In this document: in pieces, positions 46,521 to 56,900 of the stretch | Numbering within the stretch: position 1 is the stretch's first letter | How the letters are laid out: the number at the start of each line of letters is the position of its first letter | The notes under the pieces: generated by a model | What the model saw: only the letters and a program-made list of their open reading frames with translations | Told to the model about the DNA's origin: nothing | Database searches by the model: none | NCBI RefSeq assembly: GCF_030622045.1 | Contig: NZ_CP130886.1 | Span: 2,989,557-3,053,556, forward strand | From: Planctellipticum variicoloris | Lineage (GTDB): Bacteria > Planctomycetota > Planctomycetia > Planctomycetales > Planctomycetaceae | Direction of reading: 5' to 3' | DNA: 64,000 nucleotides | Translations under genes and position numbers: made by a program

Positions 46521-47903
46521 TCAGCCGACGGTTTTCGGCAGCGCGGCAAGTCGCTCCCACAGGGCGGCGCTGGCGAGCGTCCCCCGGTGGAAATCGGCCA
46601 CCGTGAAATGTTCGTCGGGACTGTGCAGATTGTCGGTATTCTGCCCCCAGCCGAGCAGGAGTGTATCGACTCCCAACACCTCGCGGAAGGTCGTTACGAC
46701 AGGGATGCTGCCTCCCTCCCGGATCAGGACCGGTGCAGCTCCGAAGGCTTCCTGGATGGCCTCAGAAGCCGCGGTCAGATACGGGCTGGTCGGATCGAAC
46801 ACGAATGCCGGACAGCCGTGAAAGCGGAAGAATTCCAGTTCCACGCCCGGCAGACAGTTTTCGTTGAGGAAATGTTCGAGTGCATCGAGGATTCTCGCCG
46901 GATCCTGCTGCGGCACGAGGCGGCAGGTGATTTTCGCTGAAGCGCGTGAAGGAACGATCGTCTTTGGCCCAGCCCCCTGATAGCCCCCGGTGATGCCGTT
47001 GACGTCGCAGGTGGGTCGAGCCCAGCGGCGTTCCAGAGTGGTGAAACCGGCTTCGCCGTGGACGGCCGAGACGCCCAGTTCTGCGCGATAAGCCGCCTCA
47101 TCGAACGGCAGCTTCGCGAAGCCGGCCCGTTCGGCATCGGACAGCGGAGCGACATCATCATAGAAACCGGGGATCTGCACGCGGCCGTCGGCATCGTGCA
47201 GGGCGGACACGAGGCGGCAGAGGGCGTTGACGGGATTCGTCACCGAACCGCCGAACACGCCGCTGTGGAGATCTTTCTTCGGGCCGCGGAGGGCGACTTC
47301 GCAGGCGACAATGCCGCGGAGTCCGTAGGTGATGGCCGGGATGCCGGGGGCGTACTGGCTGGTGTCGCTGACGACGGCGACATCGCAGGCGAGGGCGGCC
47401 TTGCGGCTTTCCAGGAAGTGGTCGAGATTATTGCTGCCGACCTCCTCCTCCCCCTCGATGACGAACTTCAGATTGACCGGCAGCCGGCCTTCGGTTTTGA
47501 GCCAGGCCTCGGCGGACTTCACGTGCGTGAAGACCTGGCCCTTGTCGTCGGTCGCGCCGCGGGCGAAGAGTTTGCCGTCGCGGATCGTCGGCTCGAACGG
47601 CGGAGTCGTCCAGAGGTCGAGCGGATCGGGGGGCTGGACGTCGTAGTGCCCGTAGACGAGGACGGTCGGCGCACCGGGCGCCTGCAGCCATTCGGCGTAG
47701 ACGATCGGGTGGCCGGCGGTCTGGACGGTCTCCACCTGGAAACCCATCGCCGCAAACTGGTCGTGCAGGAACTTTGCCGCCCGGAGCATGTCCGGCTGAT
47801 GTTCGGGCTGAGCACTGATCGACGGAATGCGAAGGAGTTCGCACAGTTCCGCGAGGAGGCGGTCGGCATTTGATTCGAGATACGCGGTGACAGCGGCGGA
47901 CAT
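46521..47903 (-). CDS. M20 family dipeptidase
   Basis: A 460-residue cytosolic zinc dipeptidase of the M20 family (CNDP-like). Metal and catalytic residues are visible in YGHYDVQPPD (His), GATDDKGQ (Asp), EGEEEVGS (catalytic Glu plus ligand), VVSDTS (Asp) and the final histidine in NLHSPDEHF. The lid domain lies between about 210 and 340. Length is normal. It cleaves dipeptides of undetermined sequence. It precedes serS on the same strand but is separated from it by the nested inverted repeat. Confidence 0.94.
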   Translation of the reverse strand: MSAAVTAYLESNADRLLAELCELLRIPSISAQPEHQPDMLRAAKFLHDQFAAMGFQVETVQTAGHPIVYAEWLQAPGAPTVLVYGHYDVQPPDPLDLWTTPPFEPTIRDGKLFARGATDDKGQVFTHVKSAEAWLKTEGRLPVNLKFVIEGEEEVGSNNLDHFLESRKAALACDVAVVSDTSQYAPGIPAITYGLRGIVACEVALRGPKKDLHSGVFGGSVTNPVNALCRLVSALHDADGRVQIPGFYDDVAPLSDAERAGFAKLPFDEAAYRAELGVSAVHGEAGFTTLERRWARPTCDVNGITGGYQGAGPKTIVPSRASAKITCRLVPQQDPARILDALEHFLNENCLPGVELEFFRFHGCPAFVFDPTSPYLTAASEAIQEAFGAAPVLIREGGSIPVVTTFREVLGVDTLLLGWGQNTDNLHSPDEHFTVADFHRGTLASAALWERLAALPKTVG

Positions 47904-47940
47904 GAGGTTTTCGGTCCTTCGAAATCGTTGAGAGACGCTG

Positions 47941-47955
47941 GCGGGCAGAGCCCGC
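47941..47955. repeat. GGCAGAGCC-core hairpin, fourth copy
   Basis: GCGGGC-AGA-GCCCGC, a perfect 6-bp stem with the same AGA loop as 42681-42742, here in the 82-bp gap between two minus-strand genes. Confidence 0.75.
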
Positions 47956-47985
47956 TCTACAAAGGCTGGTGCGTTGACAGGCGAT

Positions 47986-48807
47986 CTACAGGCCGGCTTG
48001 GGCGACGGCCGATTGCATTTTCTGGAGGCCGAGCTTTGCGACTTCGAGCGGGTCCCTGGCCCAGAGTTTCTCGTTGAAGAGCTCCAGGGAGAGCCAGCCG
48101 TCGTAGCCGATCGCTCGCAGGTTCTTGAGCCATTGCGTCAGATTCAGATGGCCGTCGCCGGGCAGCACGCGGGAATGGTCGTGCTGTTCGAGACGCGGAG
48201 GCTCGGCGGGGGCGTCGTTGAAGTGGCTGATGGCCACCTGGCTCCCCTGCAGCAGCAGGAGATCGTCAAACGTGCCGCCGCCCCGGAAGTTATGAAAGGG
48301 GTCGACGATGATCGTGGCGGTCGGGTCGCCGGAGTTCCGCATGATGTCCAGTGCCGTCTGCACGGTGCAGATGTGCTCGACGAAGCCGAGATACTCCATC
48401 GCCGTCCGGATGCCGTATTCGCGGCCGATTTCCAGCAGTTCCGCGTACTGCTGCCCGGCTTCGACCAGATCGACCCGGCCGGCGGCCGGACTGGCGATCG
48501 AGTACGTCGCACGCAGTTCGGCCGCCTGTTCCAGCCGGCGACGGCACTCCAGCAGTCCATCGGCATGATCGGTCCCGGAAGTCCCGCACCAGCCGGCGAG
48601 GTAGATCGTCGTCGGGACGACGAGCGCCGCGTCGTCGAGAGCATGGCAAATGTCGCGCAGGCTGCCGCCCTTGCTCAGAAATTGATCGATATCGTCGTGC
48701 CAGAGCTCGATCGCGCCATAGCCGGCCTGGCCGGCGATCCGGATTTTTTCCAGCAGACCGGCGGGGCGAATGGTACTGGTGTTGAGACAGTAGCGGAAAC
48801 CGGGCAT
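47986..48807 (-). CDS. sugar phosphate isomerase/epimerase-like TIM barrel protein
   Basis: A 273-residue xylose-isomerase-like (AP endonuclease family 2) TIM barrel. Metal-site-type residues occur in order: MEYLGFVEH, IIVDPFHNFRGGG, VAISHFNDAP, GDGHLNLTQW and LSLELFNE. Such enzymes isomerise or epimerise keto-sugars and inositols (IolE/IolI type); the substrate cannot be assigned here. Start ATG at 48807. It is the upstream neighbour of the M20 dipeptidase on the same strand, with 82 bp between them. Confidence 0.88.
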   Translation of the reverse strand: MPGFRYCLNTSTIRPAGLLEKIRIAGQAGYGAIELWHDDIDQFLSKGGSLRDICHALDDAALVVPTTIYLAGWCGTSGTDHADGLLECRRRLEQAAELRATYSIASPAAGRVDLVEAGQQYAELLEIGREYGIRTAMEYLGFVEHICTVQTALDIMRNSGDPTATIIVDPFHNFRGGGTFDDLLLLQGSQVAISHFNDAPAEPPRLEQHDHSRVLPGDGHLNLTQWLKNLRAIGYDGWLSLELFNEKLWARDPLEVAKLGLQKMQSAVAQAGL

Positions 48808-48923
48808 AACGGAGTCTCCGTCGGAGTGTCAAACGGCGAAGCAGCGAAGCTACCCGCTTCATAGTGCGTTCGCAACACGCAGCCGCGTCGCGCATTGCGA
48901 CGGACCGGAGACCGCGTTGAAAG

Positions 48924-48965
48924 CCCGAAATCCGAAGCAAATCCGAAGCACGAAACTCGGAAACA
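48924..48965 (+). repeat. degenerate GAA-word repeat abutting a start codon
   Basis: GAA triplets start at 48927, 48934, 48945, 48952 and 48960 (spacings 7, 11, 7, 8) in words such as GAAATCC, GAAGCAC and GAAACTC. The repeat runs up to the ATG at 48966. It is probably a decayed heptamer array and replaces a normal ribosome-binding site. Confidence 0.5.
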
Positions 48966-50522
48966 ATGCCTGCCTTCCTCAAACACAGCAGCAGAGATCG
49001 CGGATTGTCGGCGCCCATCGTCGCCGCCGCGATCCTGCTGCCGTTGGTGATTGTTCCCATCGGGTGCCAGCCGGCTCAGCCGGTCGCCGCCAAGTCGGAC
49101 TCCGGCACCACGGCGACCACATCGACCAAGAGAGACGACGGGGAGCGCGCCTTCACGCAGGATGTGGTTGAGATCAATGCGCCCATTCAGCCCCCGGAAG
49201 CCGAGCCGGCGCCGCCGGTCAGGGCGGAACCGGTCTACCGTCCCAATGATGACCGGCCGGTGCATGACGCAGCGGATCTGGCCGCGCTGGGTATTCACAC
49301 CTATCGCTCGGCCCGGATGACGTTGTGGACCGACGTTCCATCCGACGCCGCCGAACCGCTGCCGCCGCTGGTCGATCAGTTCTACGGGCAACTGGTGGCG
49401 GGACTGGGACCATTGCCCCCGGCGCGCGACGGCGCCGAGTTCCACGTCTACGGCTATCTGATGGCCGACGAAGCCAAGTTCCGCGAGGCCGGCTGTCTTC
49501 CGGAAGATCTGCCCACGTTCGAACACGGACGCAATCGGAACAACGTTTTCTGGATGCGGGAGCAGCCGTTTGCGTATTACCGGGAGCATCTGCTGCTGCA
49601 CGAGGTCACCCACTGCTACATGCTGGCGTCAACCCATACGGAGCTGTATCCGGTCTGGGTCATGGAGGGCCTGGCGGAGTTCTACGGCACGCACCGGGTG
49701 GATGCGGCCGGGAAACTGCACACCGGGATCCTGCCGGATTCGCCCGAATCGGCGGCGGGCTTCGGGAGAATCAGCCTGATCCGCACGGCGTTCGCAGAGC
49801 AGCGGGGGAAGACCGTTGCCAAGGTCCTGCAGCTCCTCCCGGCCGAGTTCGACAAACCCGAGGCGTACGCGTGGTCCTGGGGGCTGAGCCACTTCCTCCT
49901 CACGCACCCGCGCTACGGAGAGACGTTTCGCGACGTGCTCCGCGAAGCTCCCGGCCCCGGCTTCTCGCGCGAACTGGCGCGCCGGTATCAGTCCGTCGAG
50001 CGGGATCTCCTCAGCGAATGGATGCTGTTCGTCGTCAACCTGTGCTACGGGTACGACACCCAGCGTGCCGCGATCGATTTCCGTCCTGGACGCCCGCTCG
50101 GCGAGACTCCCGGAGCCTGTACCATTCGAGCGGATCGGGGCTGGCAATCGTCCGAAATTCTTGTCGAAGCGGGCGAGACGTACCGGATCTCGGCGACCGG
50201 GCGGGTGACGCTGGCGGACGAGCCGAAACCGTGGGTCTCGGAGCCGCAGGGGATCACGTTCCGCTACCACGACGGCTGGCCGCTGGGACTGCTGCTGATG
50301 TGCGTGCGGTCCGAGACCGGCCTGACCGGCGGGGCCGATGACAGCCTGCGACAGGTGCTGCCGGTCGGACGCGAGGCCGAGTTCACTGCACCGGTGACCG
50401 GGACCGTCTATTTGCGCGTCAATGACGGGTGGAATTCCCTGGCGGACAATACCGGGTCGTTTGAGGTGACGCTGAATCGGGAGCCTCCGCCTCGGGCGTC
50501 TTCCGCGGCAAAAACGCCCTGA
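48966..50522 (+). CDS. exported HEXXH metallopeptidase-like protein
   Basis: A 518-residue protein with an N-terminal hydrophobic segment (APIVAAAILLPLVIVPIG) ending at a cysteine, so probably a lipoprotein. After a low-complexity linker the domain at about 115-360 carries HEVTH (212-216) followed by VWVMEGLAEFYG, the HEXXH...E layout of gluzincin (peptidase-MA-like) zinc peptidases. The C-terminal 120 residues (ISATGRVTLADEP through YLRVNDGWNSLADNTG) resemble a beta-sandwich of the PA-IL/LecA type found in planctomycete exported proteins. Activity is inferred. The start follows a degenerate repeat with no clear ribosome-binding site. Confidence 0.75.
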   Translation: MPAFLKHSSRDRGLSAPIVAAAILLPLVIVPIGCQPAQPVAAKSDSGTTATTSTKRDDGERAFTQDVVEINAPIQPPEAEPAPPVRAEPVYRPNDDRPVHDAADLAALGIHTYRSARMTLWTDVPSDAAEPLPPLVDQFYGQLVAGLGPLPPARDGAEFHVYGYLMADEAKFREAGCLPEDLPTFEHGRNRNNVFWMREQPFAYYREHLLLHEVTHCYMLASTHTELYPVWVMEGLAEFYGTHRVDAAGKLHTGILPDSPESAAGFGRISLIRTAFAEQRGKTVAKVLQLLPAEFDKPEAYAWSWGLSHFLLTHPRYGETFRDVLREAPGPGFSRELARRYQSVERDLLSEWMLFVVNLCYGYDTQRAAIDFRPGRPLGETPGACTIRADRGWQSSEILVEAGETYRISATGRVTLADEPKPWVSEPQGITFRYHDGWPLGLLLMCVRSETGLTGGADDSLRQVLPVGREAEFTAPVTGTVYLRVNDGWNSLADNTGSFEVTLNREPPPRASSAAKTP

Positions 50523-50680
50523 AGTCGGATCGGCCGATGCCCGCGAGAATCGCGTTGCTTCAGGCCGTTTCCCCGTTCGACAATCCCCCGGACCGGCTGC
50601 TATCATTCAGGATCACCGTTTCCCGATGCGATTCGGAAACAGGCTTCGGAATTTGAGTAGACAGCCGGGGGGTAATCGAC

Positions 50681-53600
50681 GTGATGGAAGCTTCGCCGAT
50701 GTGGCTGCGAGTGGCGGTCGTGATACTGGGGGGATGGATCACTGGCGGACCGGCCAAGGCCGCGGAACCCCCGACCGCTCACTGGATCTGGGCGCCGGGC
50801 GGCGAAAAGGAGAATCAGACGGTTTTCTTCCGCTCCGAGTTCGAGATTCACAGTGCGGTGAAATCGGCGCGGCTGATCGTCGCCAGCGACAACGAAGCGG
50901 TGGTCTTCGTCAACGGGACCCAACTCCTCAAGAATAACGACTTCAATTCGCCGTCATCGGTCGATGCCGGCCGGAATCTGAAGGCGGGCAGGAACGTGGT
51001 CGCCGTGCGGGGACAGAACGCCGGCGGTCCCGGCGGCGTCATCCTGCAACTCACCGTCACGACGGAAAACGGCGTCGAAACCTTTGTGTCGGACGCCTCG
51101 TGGAAGTTTTCCGAAAAGGCTGGCAAAGGCTGGCAGACCGCGGACTTCGACGCCGGCGCCTGGGAACCCGCCGTTTCGGTGGCGCCTGTCGGCGACGGAC
51201 CGTGGACGAAAGTGACTGCCGATCTGCTGGCGCGAATGTCGAAGGCCCGGCCGCCGGCGGCGACGCCGGTCGACCAGCTCAAGGTCGCCAAAGGCTTCAA
51301 GGTCGAGCTGCTCTATTCGGTGCCGAAGGAAGAAGAAGGCTCGTGGGTCAGCATGTGCACCGACCCCAAGGGTCGGCTGATCGTCTGCGACCAGTACGGC
51401 GGGCTGTACCGCGTCACGCCGCCGCCGATCGGAACCGCAGGGGAGATCGGCCTGGAAAAGATCGATGTGGAACTGGGCGACGCGCAGGGCTTGCTCTGGG
51501 CGTTCGACAGCCTGTATGTCGTCGTGAACAGCGGCAAACACAAGAGCGGCGTGTACCGCGTCAAGGACACCGACGGCGACGACAAGCTCGACAGCGTCGA
51601 ACATCTGCGCGAGCTCAACGGCGGCGGCGAGCACGGCCCGCACGCCATCCTGCCGACGCCCGACGGCAAGTCGCTGTATGTCGTCTGCGGCAATCAGACG
51701 AAGCTCACGGAGATCGATCAGTCTCTCGTCCCCCGGATCTGGAGTGAAGACCATCTGCTGCCGCGGATGCCGGACGGTCGGGGATTCATGGCCGGCGTGC
51801 TGGCTCCCGGCGGGTGCATCTACCAGATCGATCCAGACGGGAAGTCGTGGAAACTGATCAGCAACGGCTTCCGCAATCAGTACGATGCCGCGGTCAATTC
51901 CGCGGGCGAGCTGTTCACGTATGACGCCGATATGGAGTGGGACGTCAGCACGCCGTGGTACCGGCCGACGCGGGTCTGCCACGTGGTCAGCGGCGGCGAG
52001 TGGGGCTGGCGCAACGGGGCCGGCAAGTACCCGGTCTACTACGCCGATACGCTCCCCCCCGCGGTGAACATCGGCCCGGGGTCGCCGACGGGCATCACCT
52101 TCGGCTACGGCGCCAAGTTCCCGGCGAAGTATCAGAATGCCCTATTTATCTGTGACTGGAGCTACGGCAAGCTCTACGCCGTCCATCTGACGCCTCAGGG
52201 CGGATCGTATGTCGGCGCCCTGGAGGAATTCGTCACCGGGACGCCGCTGCCGCTGACCGATCTGGTGGTCAATCCGCTCGACGGCGCCCTCTACTTCGCG
52301 ATTGGCGGACGGCGGGTCCAGTCGGGTCTGTACCGGGTGACCTATACCGGGGCGGAATCGACCGCTCCGGCGACGACGCCGGCCCCCCCGACGCCCGAAC
52401 AGAAGCTGCGTCGCGAGCTGGAGCAATGGCATGGCAAGGCCGATCCCAAGGCGGTGGACGCGGTCTGGCCGTACCTCAAGCATCCCGATCGGTTCGTCCG
52501 CTGGGCGGCCCGGGTGGCTCTGGAGCATCAACCGGCGGATTCATTTGCCGAGAAGGCGCTGGCGGAGATGAATCCGCAGGCGGCGATGACGGCCCTGATG
52601 GCGCTGGTCCGCGTTTCCAGCCGGGATGAATTTCATCGCCAGCCGGAGGATTCGCCGATCGACCCCGCGCTGACCGCCAGGATTCTGGCGGCGCTGGACC
52701 GGATCGAATGGACGTCGCTGTCGCTGGAGCAGAAGCAGGAACTGCTGCGGGACTACACGCTGGTCTTTACGCGTCGAGGCGCGCCCGATGAGGCGACCCG
52801 CGAGAAGCTGATCCGGAAGTTTGATGCCCTCTACCCGGCGGCGACGAAGGAGCTCAACGCCGATCTGGCGAACCTGATGGCCTATTTCCAGGCGCCGTCG
52901 GCCGCCGCCAAAACCGTGGCGCTGCTGGAAGCCGCCCCGACGCAGGAAGAGCAGATCGACCTGGCGCGAGCGATCCGTTTCGTGAAGTCCGGCTGGACGC
53001 CTGAGCTGCGCAAAAGCTACTTGAGCTGGTTCCTGAAGGCCGGGACGTTTACCGGGGGCAACAGCTTTGGCGGGTTCATGAAGAACATCAAGACCGACGC
53101 GGTTGCGACGATGACCGACGAGGAGCGGGCCGCGTTCAAAGACCTGATCGAGGCGACTCCTGAAGCCGCAGCGGTGGCCATTGCGCCGCCCCGTCCGCTC
53201 GTGAAGGAGTGGACGATGGAAGAACTGACGCCGCTGCTGGAGACGGGACTGAAGGACCGCAACTTCGACCGCGGGCGGACGATGTTTGCCGCTGCCAACT
53301 GCTTCAGTTGCCATCGCTTCGACAACCAGGGGGGGGCGCAGGGGCCGGACCTGACCGGCGCCGCCGGTCGCTTCAGCGCCCGAGACCTGCTGGAGTCGAT
53401 CGTGGATCCGAACAAGACGATCAGCGATCAGTACGCCGCCGTGGTCATTTCGACCGTCGACGGGAAAGTGGTGACGGGGCGGATCATCAATCTCAACGGC
53501 GACACATTCATTTTGAACACGAACATGCTGGATCCGAATGCTCATACGAACGTGAACCGGTCCGAGATCGACGAGATGATGGTGTCAAAGGTGTCGATGA

Positions 53601-53707
53601 TGCCCGCAGGGCTGCTGAATACGCTCAATCAGGACGAATTCCTGGACCTGATGGCGTACCTGCTGTCGCGCGGCGACCGGAATCATCCGGCATTCCGCAA
53701 GAACTGA
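50681..53707 (+). CDS. exported glucose-dehydrogenase-like propeller with cytochrome c domain
   Basis: A 1008-residue protein starting at GTG 50681 or the adjacent ATG 50684, behind GGGGGG. A signal peptide ends at GPAKAA. Residues 25-180 form a jelly-roll binding domain (HWIWAPGGEKENQTVFFR). Residues 200-560 look like a PQQ-glucose-dehydrogenase-type propeller (GFKVELLYSVPKEEEG, PSPTG-like GPGSPTGITFGYG). Residues 580-840 are HEAT-like. The end is a planctomycete-type cytochrome c domain with CFSCH (874-878) and a distal methionine-rich part (VSMMPAGLLNTL). It probably oxidises or binds a sugar in the periplasm and is the first of three related genes on this strand. Confidence 0.88.
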   Translation: MMEASPMWLRVAVVILGGWITGGPAKAAEPPTAHWIWAPGGEKENQTVFFRSEFEIHSAVKSARLIVASDNEAVVFVNGTQLLKNNDFNSPSSVDAGRNLKAGRNVVAVRGQNAGGPGGVILQLTVTTENGVETFVSDASWKFSEKAGKGWQTADFDAGAWEPAVSVAPVGDGPWTKVTADLLARMSKARPPAATPVDQLKVAKGFKVELLYSVPKEEEGSWVSMCTDPKGRLIVCDQYGGLYRVTPPPIGTAGEIGLEKIDVELGDAQGLLWAFDSLYVVVNSGKHKSGVYRVKDTDGDDKLDSVEHLRELNGGGEHGPHAILPTPDGKSLYVVCGNQTKLTEIDQSLVPRIWSEDHLLPRMPDGRGFMAGVLAPGGCIYQIDPDGKSWKLISNGFRNQYDAAVNSAGELFTYDADMEWDVSTPWYRPTRVCHVVSGGEWGWRNGAGKYPVYYADTLPPAVNIGPGSPTGITFGYGAKFPAKYQNALFICDWSYGKLYAVHLTPQGGSYVGALEEFVTGTPLPLTDLVVNPLDGALYFAIGGRRVQSGLYRVTYTGAESTAPATTPAPPTPEQKLRRELEQWHGKADPKAVDAVWPYLKHPDRFVRWAARVALEHQPADSFAEKALAEMNPQAAMTALMALVRVSSRDEFHRQPEDSPIDPALTARILAALDRIEWTSLSLEQKQELLRDYTLVFTRRGAPDEATREKLIRKFDALYPAATKELNADLANLMAYFQAPSAAAKTVALLEAAPTQEEQIDLARAIRFVKSGWTPELRKSYLSWFLKAGTFTGGNSFGGFMKNIKTDAVATMTDEERAAFKDLIEATPEAAAVAIAPPRPLVKEWTMEELTPLLETGLKDRNFDRGRTMFAAANCFSCHRFDNQGGAQGPDLTGAAGRFSARDLLESIVDPNKTISDQYAAVVISTVDGKVVTGRIINLNGDTFILNTNMLDPNAHTNVNRSEIDEMMVSKVSMMPAGLLNTLNQDEFLDLMAYLLSRGDRNHPAFRKN

Positions 53708-53777
53708 CGGATTGGGTGAGTCGGTCATTCCATTCGACGAGAAAGTTCTGACCAGGAGTTCGCAGTTCGGGAATTCC

Positions 53778-53860
53778 GTACGATGGACGCCCTCGTCCGT
53801 CGACATCACAGCGGGCATCGCCCTGCCGCAAAGGCCGACGGACGAGGACGTCCATCGTAC
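53778..53860. repeat. 25-bp inverted repeat upstream of the DUF1553 gene
   Basis: The left arm (53778-53802) starts GTACGATGGACG and ends CTCGTCCGTCG; the right arm (53836-53860) is its reverse complement at 24 of 25 positions, with a 33-bp loop. It lies in the 235-bp gap between two co-directional genes. Translation of either strand gives MDxLVRR...DGRGRPSY peptides that should not be taken as genes. Confidence 0.85.
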
Positions 53861-53942
53861 ATCTCACGCAGGGCGAGCGTTTTTGTGAGTCAGACGCAAC
53901 GTCTGCCAGCACGATTGACCTCTTTGAGCCGGAGTCGAACAC

Positions 53943-56900
53943 ATGCAGAGCAGTCGCTCGCTTCTGCTGCTGGGCGTGGCCGTCTTCAGCGCATCGCCGC
54001 TGGCGGCCGATTCCCCGGTGGAGTTTGAACGGGACATCCGGCCGCTCTTCGCGAAGCGCTGCGCAGGCTGCCACGGCGTCGGCGAGCAGAACGGCGGCCT
54101 GCGGCTCGACGCCCGTCGGCTGGCGTTCCGCGGGGGAGACTCCGGCGCGGTGATCGTCCCCGGGAAGGCCGCGGAAAGCGATCTGCTCAAGCGGGTGACG
54201 AGCGACGATCCCGACGTTCGGATGCCGCCGGATGGCGATCGGCTGACGGCGGACGAGATCGGCCGGTTGACGCGCTGGATCGAAGCCGGAGCCGTCTGGG
54301 AAGAGACCGACGCCGACCGCGCGGCCGAGAAGCAGAATCAGAAGCTGAATCACTGGGCATGGAAACCGGTCGAGCAACCGGCGACGCCGACTGTCCGACA
54401 CGAGGCATGGCCGCGATCTGCGCTGGACAACTTCATTCTGGCCCGGCTCGAAGCCGCAGGGTTAAAGCCCGCGCCTGAGGCCGACCGGCGGACTTTGATC
54501 CGGCGGCTCTCCTTCGATCTGCGGGGCCTGCCCCCCTCGCCGGAGGAGGTGGACGCCTTTGTGGCGGATGCCGACCCGCTGGCGTACGAACGGCTGGTCG
54601 ACGATTTTCTGGCGTCGCCCGCCTGTGGCGAGCGCTGGGCGCGGCACTGGCTGGATGTGGTGCGATTCGCGGAATCCAACGGGTTCGAGACCAACCAGCC
54701 CCGCCCCACGGCCTGGCGCTACCGGGATTACGTGATCCGGTCGCTCAACGAGGACCTGCCGTACGACCGCTTCGTGCGGGAACAGCTCGTCGGGGATCGG
54801 CTCGGCGCGGACGAGGCCACCGGATTTCTGGTCGCCGGCCCCTGGGACCAGGTCAAAAGCCCGGACCCGGTTCTGACGGCCCAGCAGCGGGCCGACGAAC
54901 TCAACGACATGGTGGCCACGACGGGCTCGGCCTTTCTCGGGCTGACGGTCGGCTGTGCACGCTGCCATGATCACAAATTCGATCCGATCGGCGCGCGGGA
55001 CTATTACGCCCTGACCGCCTGCCTGGCCGGCGTTCAACACGGCGAACGAGGCATTCGACCGCGCGACGACGCGGTCAGTCCCGAAGAGATCCAGCAGACG
55101 CAAGAGCTGCTGGCTGCGGTCGAGCGGGAACTGTCGGCCTTTGAATCGCTGGCTCACCCGGTCCGAACCGTTTTTCTGGACGAGCTGTCGGGTGCGCCGA
55201 CGGCAACTTCGCCGGGCGTCGATGAACTGCTGCCGCGACGGAATGTCGAGCCCTACAAGCCGGGGAGCGAGCGCGGCGAACGGGACGACCTCGGCGACGC
55301 CCTGCGGCTGCCCAATCTGAGTCCGTCCTATACCTGGTACCAGGCCGCTCCGCAGCAGAACGTCGTGGCATGGTCGCCGCGGGTTGAAGGCCGCTGGCAC
55401 GTCTGGGTCTCCTGGGGCAGCGGCTTCGCCAACCATGCTCAGGACGCGGCGTACCTCGTCGATCGCGACGGCAACCTGGAGACGACCGACGATCAGCAGG
55501 AGATGCTGCGCGTCGATCAGCGGCAGTTCGCCGACGGAACCGGCGAGCGAGCCTCCCGTCGGCTCTGGAGCGGGCTGGCGGACGCCGGCGTTCACGAACT
55601 CACCGCCAACAGCCGGATCGTCCTGCGCAACGGTGTGGAATCGATCCCCGTGACCGCCGACCTGATCGTACTGCAGCAAGCCTCCAACGACGATGCCAGC
55701 GGCGATGGTCCCTACCTCCGATCCGCAGCCTGGCGCGGCGGCAACGTAGAGCGTTTCGCCCCGATCGAAGCCCGCTTCGTGCGACTCACCATCACAGGGA
55801 CGAGCAGCTCCGAGCCGTGCATCGACGAGTGGGAAGTCTTCACCAGCGGCGGCGTCCCTCAGAATGTCGCACTGGCGACGGCCGGGACGAAAGTGACCGC
55901 GTCCGGATCGCTCGCTGGCTTCGCGATCCATCAGCTCGAACACATTCACGACGGCCGGTACGGCAACGAGGCGAGCTGGATCTCGAATCAGCCGGGGCAG
56001 GGCTGGGTCCAGTATGAATTCGCCCGGCCGGAAGTCATCGACCGGATGGTCTGGAGCCGGGACCGGGGCGCTCCGGCAAAGTACGCCGATCGCGTCGCCA
56101 CCAGCTACCGGATCGAGGCTTCGCTCGACGGGGAGCAGTGGCAGGTGGTGGCGACGTCGGATGATCGACTGCCAGTGAAGGACGCCGCGACGACCCGCGA
56201 AGTCCGATTTGCCGCAGGCGCCTTGCCCGCCGAACAGGCGCGGCAGCAGGAGCTGTCGGTCCGGCAGCGCGAGCTGGCGGCGCGCCTGAGGCGGCTGACC
56301 GATCTGCCGAAGGCGTATGCCGGCCGCTTCGAACAGCCGGGACCGACGTTCCGGCTGCACCGGGGCGATCCGATGTCGCAGCGCGAAGCAGTTCCTCCCG
56401 GGGGGATGCCTGCGTTCGGCGGCGACTGGACCCTGGCAGCGACTTCGCCGGAAGCCGAGCGACGCCAGGCCCTGGCCGACTGGATCGCATCTCCGGGCAA
56501 TCCCCTGACGGCGCGGGTCATGGTCAACCGGCTGTGGCATTATCACTTCGGAGCCGGGATCGTCACCACGCCCAGCGACTTCGGCATCAACGGCGCAAAG
56601 CCGTCGCATCCGGAACTGCTCGACTGGCTGGCGGCGGAATTCGTCGCCCGCAACTGGTCACTGAAAGACCTGCACCGGCTGATCGTGACCAGCGCCACCT
56701 ACCGCCAGTCGAATCAGACCACCGCGGAAGGTCTGGCCGCGGACGCCGGCGACCGGCTGCTGTGGCGATTTCCCGCCCGGCGACTGGAAGCGGAGCCGCT
56801 GCGCGACGCCATGCTGCTGGTCGGCGGCAATCTGGACGATGCGATGGGGGGACCGGGGTTCGATCTCTTCGAACCCAACACGAACTACGTCAAGGTCTAT

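Noticed and set aside
53625-54401. 258-codon minus frame containing MDVLVRRPLRQG
   Set aside because: It comes from the 25-bp inverted repeat and the antisense of two real genes.
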